Shown here: positions 5,468 to 7,355 of the stretch, piece by piece | Layout of the letters: each line of letters opens with the position of its first letter | Position numbering within the stretch: the first letter of the stretch is position 1 | NCBI GenBank assembly: GCA_007133095.1 | Contig: SLNK01000061.1 | Span: 1-7,355, forward strand | Length of the DNA stretch: 7,355 bases | Source of the DNA: Candidatus Peregrinibacteria bacterium | GTDB lineage: Bacteria > Patescibacteriota > Gracilibacteria > UBA1369 > LOWO2-01-FULL-3 | Direction of reading: 5' to 3' | Made by a program: the position numbers and the translations under genes | The notes under the pieces: generated by a model | What the model saw: the letters and a program-made list of their open reading frames with translations, nothing else | Database searches by the model: none | What the model was told of the DNA's origin: nothing

Positions 5468-6037
5468 ATGAAAAAAACGATATTAATTCTGCTTACATTA
5501 ATAACAACACTCTTACCCTCCGGAGCCTATTTAATAGAGGGGAATCCCGCCCTCGCACAAGAACCGGAAACAACAATAGGCCCCTGCAGAACAGATGCTG
5601 ATTGTTATGGCAGATATGAAGCATGTATAAACGGCCAATGTGTGAACAGAGGATACTGCACAACAAGCTTACAATGCTTGGAAGGAGAAGTTTGTGTTGA
5701 AAGAAAATGCGTTGCAACAAGCGGAAGACTGGAAGACACAAGATTCCCGGTAGGAACTCATTTGAGATTGAATGGAGACAAACAGCCTACGGAATACTTT
5801 AGGGAAGAAGCACCAATAACTTCATTAATATTAAGAGTAATAGAATTCGCAACGATGATAATCGGGGCGATAGCGGCAATATTGATAATAATTGCCGGTT
5901 TCATGTTCATGCTTTCACAAGGAAACGACCAAGAACTCACCAAAGCCAAGGAAGTCTTGAAATTTGCCGTCATGGGGCTGGCAGTAGCATTCCTGGCGTA
6001 CGCAATCGTAACATTTGTTCAGTCAATATTTATTTAG
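5468..6037 (+). CDS. Exported Cys-rich protein with type IV secretion pilin-like two-TM cassette
   Basis: The ATG at 5468 gives 189 aa and a clean signal peptide (MKKTILILLTLITTLL...) with likely cleavage after PALA at 30. An earlier TTG at 5453 would overlap pilT. The mature protein opens with an eight-Cys module (Cys 40, 46, 53, 58, 64, 70, 76, 81). It reads as two four-Cys repeats, C-x5-C-x6-C-x4-C and C-x5-C-x5-C-x4-C, with DADC and NGQC resembling EB/Dickkopf-type disulphide modules. A polar linker (85-115) is followed by two membrane helices (about 117-140 and 163-188) joined by SQGNDQELTKAKEV. That loop and helix pair match the VirB2/TrbC-like type IV secretion pilin family (Pfam T4SS_pilin is my guess from memory). 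The two following genes carry the same cassette. The Cys module is probably exposed outside the membrane and disulphide-bonded. Confidence 0.85.
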   Translation: MKKTILILLTLITTLLPSGAYLIEGNPALAQEPETTIGPCRTDADCYGRYEACINGQCVNRGYCTTSLQCLEGEVCVERKCVATSGRLEDTRFPVGTHLRLNGDKQPTEYFREEAPITSLILRVIEFATMIIGAIAAILIIIAGFMFMLSQGNDQELTKAKEVLKFAVMGLAVAFLAYAIVTFVQSIFI

Positions 6038-6049
6038 CGAAATTCAGAA

Positions 6050-6862
6050 ATGAAAAAGAAAATCATAATCCATATAATTTTATTGATAACATTATCAATT
6101 TTCCTGGCATACATCCCTGCACAGACGGAAGCGTCAACAGATTTTGATCAAGAAATGAGTCTTCAGCTGGGAACATTTGGAAATGAAGGATCTTCTCCCC
6201 AAGGGATTAGTCTACTTGACGATAGGCTACATTTAGATCCCCCGCAAGATATGCAGCTAGAAGATATGCAGCTAGAAGTTGGAGGACCTCTTGGTACAAA
6301 CATAAACGAAATAGTCAGAGAATTGAGAACAATCGAAACTAATCCGTGCCTGACAGACAAAGATAAAAGAGAGTACATAATAACAGTTCTGGAAGAACCA
6401 TTAAGGATCCAAGACACAGAACAAATAAGCACAGACGGCACTTTCATAGAAAGACCCTGTTACAGGCACGTATTTAGATTTTACGACCAAACAACAACCC
6501 CGGACCTCTCAAGAATAAATTGTGCAAGTGAGCAGAGCGCAGAACTACACAAGATTGCAAACACCCTAGAAGACAACGGAGCATACTCCTGTAAGGCAGT
6601 TTTAGTAATTCTAAGTAAAGGCGGGACAACAATGCTCTATTACTATATCGGTATGATTTATAGATGGGGAGTGAGCATAGTTGGAATAATCGCCGTCCTT
6701 GTAATTGTACTGAACGGAATAAGAATATCGGCGAGCGGAGGAGATCCGGAAGCAATCAATAAATCAAAAAGGATGATTATTCAGTCCCTGGCCGCAATAG
6801 CGGTACTTATTCTATCCGGAATAATCCTTTACACAATAAATCCCGACTTCTTTGTAAGATAA
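6050..6862 (+). CDS. Exported protein with four-Cys ectodomain and type IV secretion pilin-like two-TM cassette
   Basis: The product is 270 aa. The N-terminal signal peptide (MKKKIIIHIILLITLSIF...) probably ends at QTEA (residue 28). The ectodomain (about 29-195) is mostly polar, with Cys at 100, 137, 158 and 181 that could form two disulphides. It holds a duplicated DMQLE near residues 67-76, and I recognise no domain in it. The C-terminus has two membrane helices (about 202-224 and 242-262) with loop SASGGDPEAINKSKRM, parallel to SQGNDQELTKAKEV and TAYGNEEKVESAKKQ in its neighbours. It starts 12 bp after the preceding TAG and ends 4 bp before the next ATG, so it is in the pilT operon. The two-TM cassette suggests a VirB2/TrbC-like envelope component. 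The large ectodomain makes a simple pilin role unlikely. Confidence 0.82.
   Translation: MKKKIIIHIILLITLSIFLAYIPAQTEASTDFDQEMSLQLGTFGNEGSSPQGISLLDDRLHLDPPQDMQLEDMQLEVGGPLGTNINEIVRELRTIETNPCLTDKDKREYIITVLEEPLRIQDTEQISTDGTFIERPCYRHVFRFYDQTTTPDLSRINCASEQSAELHKIANTLEDNGAYSCKAVLVILSKGGTTMLYYYIGMIYRWGVSIVGIIAVLVIVLNGIRISASGGDPEAINKSKRMIIQSLAAIAVLILSGIILYTINPDFFVR
6247..6276 (+). repeat. 15-bp perfect tandem duplication inside the ectodomain
   Basis: AGATATGCAGCTAGA occurs twice back to back (6247-6261 and 6262-6276). It is in frame and adds five residues (DMQLE twice). Perfect identity implies a recent duplication. It lies just before the first Cys of the ectodomain, in a region with no recognised fold, so a length change is likely to be tolerated. 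Confidence 0.9.
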
Positions 6863-6866
6863 AAAA

Positions 6867-7355
6867 ATGAATAAACTAATAGCATCAATACTGATAACAA
6901 CAACAGTAATAGCAACAGCCATTATTTTGAGCCCCGGTCAGGTATATGCAAAAACTGACGGCGAATCCAGAACGTTAATAGCTCAAGAAGGCCAAGAAAC
7001 ACAAACTCCCGAGTATCAACGCCCCATAATTCCCCGTCCAAGAACACTTCCCGGTCCCGATGGAGACGCAAGACAAGCGTTAACACAAACCATTCTACCC
7101 AACCTGGCGGTAAATCTCGTAGGATTTGTAAGCATGGCCGCTCTCTTGTGGCTGATAATCGCAGGCGTAAGATTCGCCACGGCATACGGCAACGAAGAAA
7201 AAGTTGAAAGCGCAAAAAAACAAGTTATCTATGCCATTGCGGGGCTGATAATTGCGCTCCTGGCATACAGCATAGTAACAATAATAGTAAACCTGCAGAT
7301 TATTGGATCCGATCTTCCGGAAGAAACGCCAACACCTCAAGAAGATCAAATAGAA
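6867..7355 (+). CDS. Exported protein with Pro-rich linker and type IV secretion pilin-like two-TM cassette (cut by right edge)
   Basis: ATG at 6867 opens a frame of 163 codons with no stop before the window ends, so the C-terminus is missing. The signal peptide (MNKLIASILITTTVIA...) probably ends at VYA (residue 28). Residues 30-74 are a short polar and Pro-rich linker (QRPIIPRPRTLPGPDGD) without Cys. Two membrane helices follow (about 79-103 and 119-142), joined by TAYGNEEKVESAKKQV. The second helix, AIAGLIIALLAYSIVTII, closely parallels AVMGLAVAFLAYAIVTFV in the gene at 5468. After the second helix comes an acidic Pro/Thr tail (PEETPTPQED) that continues past the edge. It starts 4 bp after the previous stop. 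Of the three it is most like a plain VirB2/TrbC-type pilin, with an extra tail. Confidence 0.82.
   Translation, partial: MNKLIASILITTTVIATAIILSPGQVYAKTDGESRTLIAQEGQETQTPEYQRPIIPRPRTLPGPDGDARQALTQTILPNLAVNLVGFVSMAALLWLIIAGVRFATAYGNEEKVESAKKQVIYAIAGLIIALLAYSIVTIIVNLQIIGSDLPEETPTPQEDQIE

Overview
The window looks like a piece of a Candidate Phyla Radiation (Patescibacteria) genome, most plausibly near Peregrinibacteria. This is inferred from gene content and style, not from a marker gene. The sequence is AT-rich. The genes are compact, with 4-19 bp gaps inside the apparent operons. No start has a recognisable Shine-Dalgarno sequence. There is a PilT ATPase followed by small proteins of the type IV secretion pilin (VirB2/TrbC-like) kind, which CPR genomes carry in number. 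Every gene whose end is visible stops at TAA (six) or TAG (two), never TGA. No in-frame TGA occurs in about 2,270 codons, so the UGA=Gly code of Gracilibacteria/Absconditabacteria is not in use here.

Layout. On the minus strand lie the 5' part of a predicted lipoprotein gene (1-261, running off the left edge) and folC, a folylpolyglutamate/dihydrofolate synthase-like Mur ligase (493-1710). A 39-bp AT-rich divergent spacer separates folC from a plus-strand pair, ftsQ/divIB-like (1750-2622) and the small basic protein gene sbp (DUF1290, 2635-2976). That pair recalls the divIB...sbp-ftsA-ftsZ order of Firmicutes, but ftsA and ftsZ do not follow here.

A strong extended -10 promoter (3003-3032) then starts a two-gene unit. 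The first gene (3066-3617) encodes a soluble protein with an N-terminal helix and a beta-rich C-terminus, of unknown function. The second (3637-4311) encodes a one-TM protein with an in-frame 33-bp tandem repeat that makes a Pro-rich cytoplasmic arm. A hairpin terminator ends this unit. Its 3' arm contains the likely -35 box of the next promoter.

The last unit (4420 to the right edge) is pilT plus three consecutive exported proteins. Each of the three has a signal peptide, a different ectodomain and the same C-terminal two-TM cassette with a Gly-Asn/Asp...Lys loop. The ectodomains are an eight-Cys knot-like module, a four-Cys region and a Pro-rich linker. The third gene is cut by the right edge. 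The ATPase and the small membrane proteins are presumably co-transcribed and may form one envelope-spanning machine. This modular array is the most interesting part of the window.
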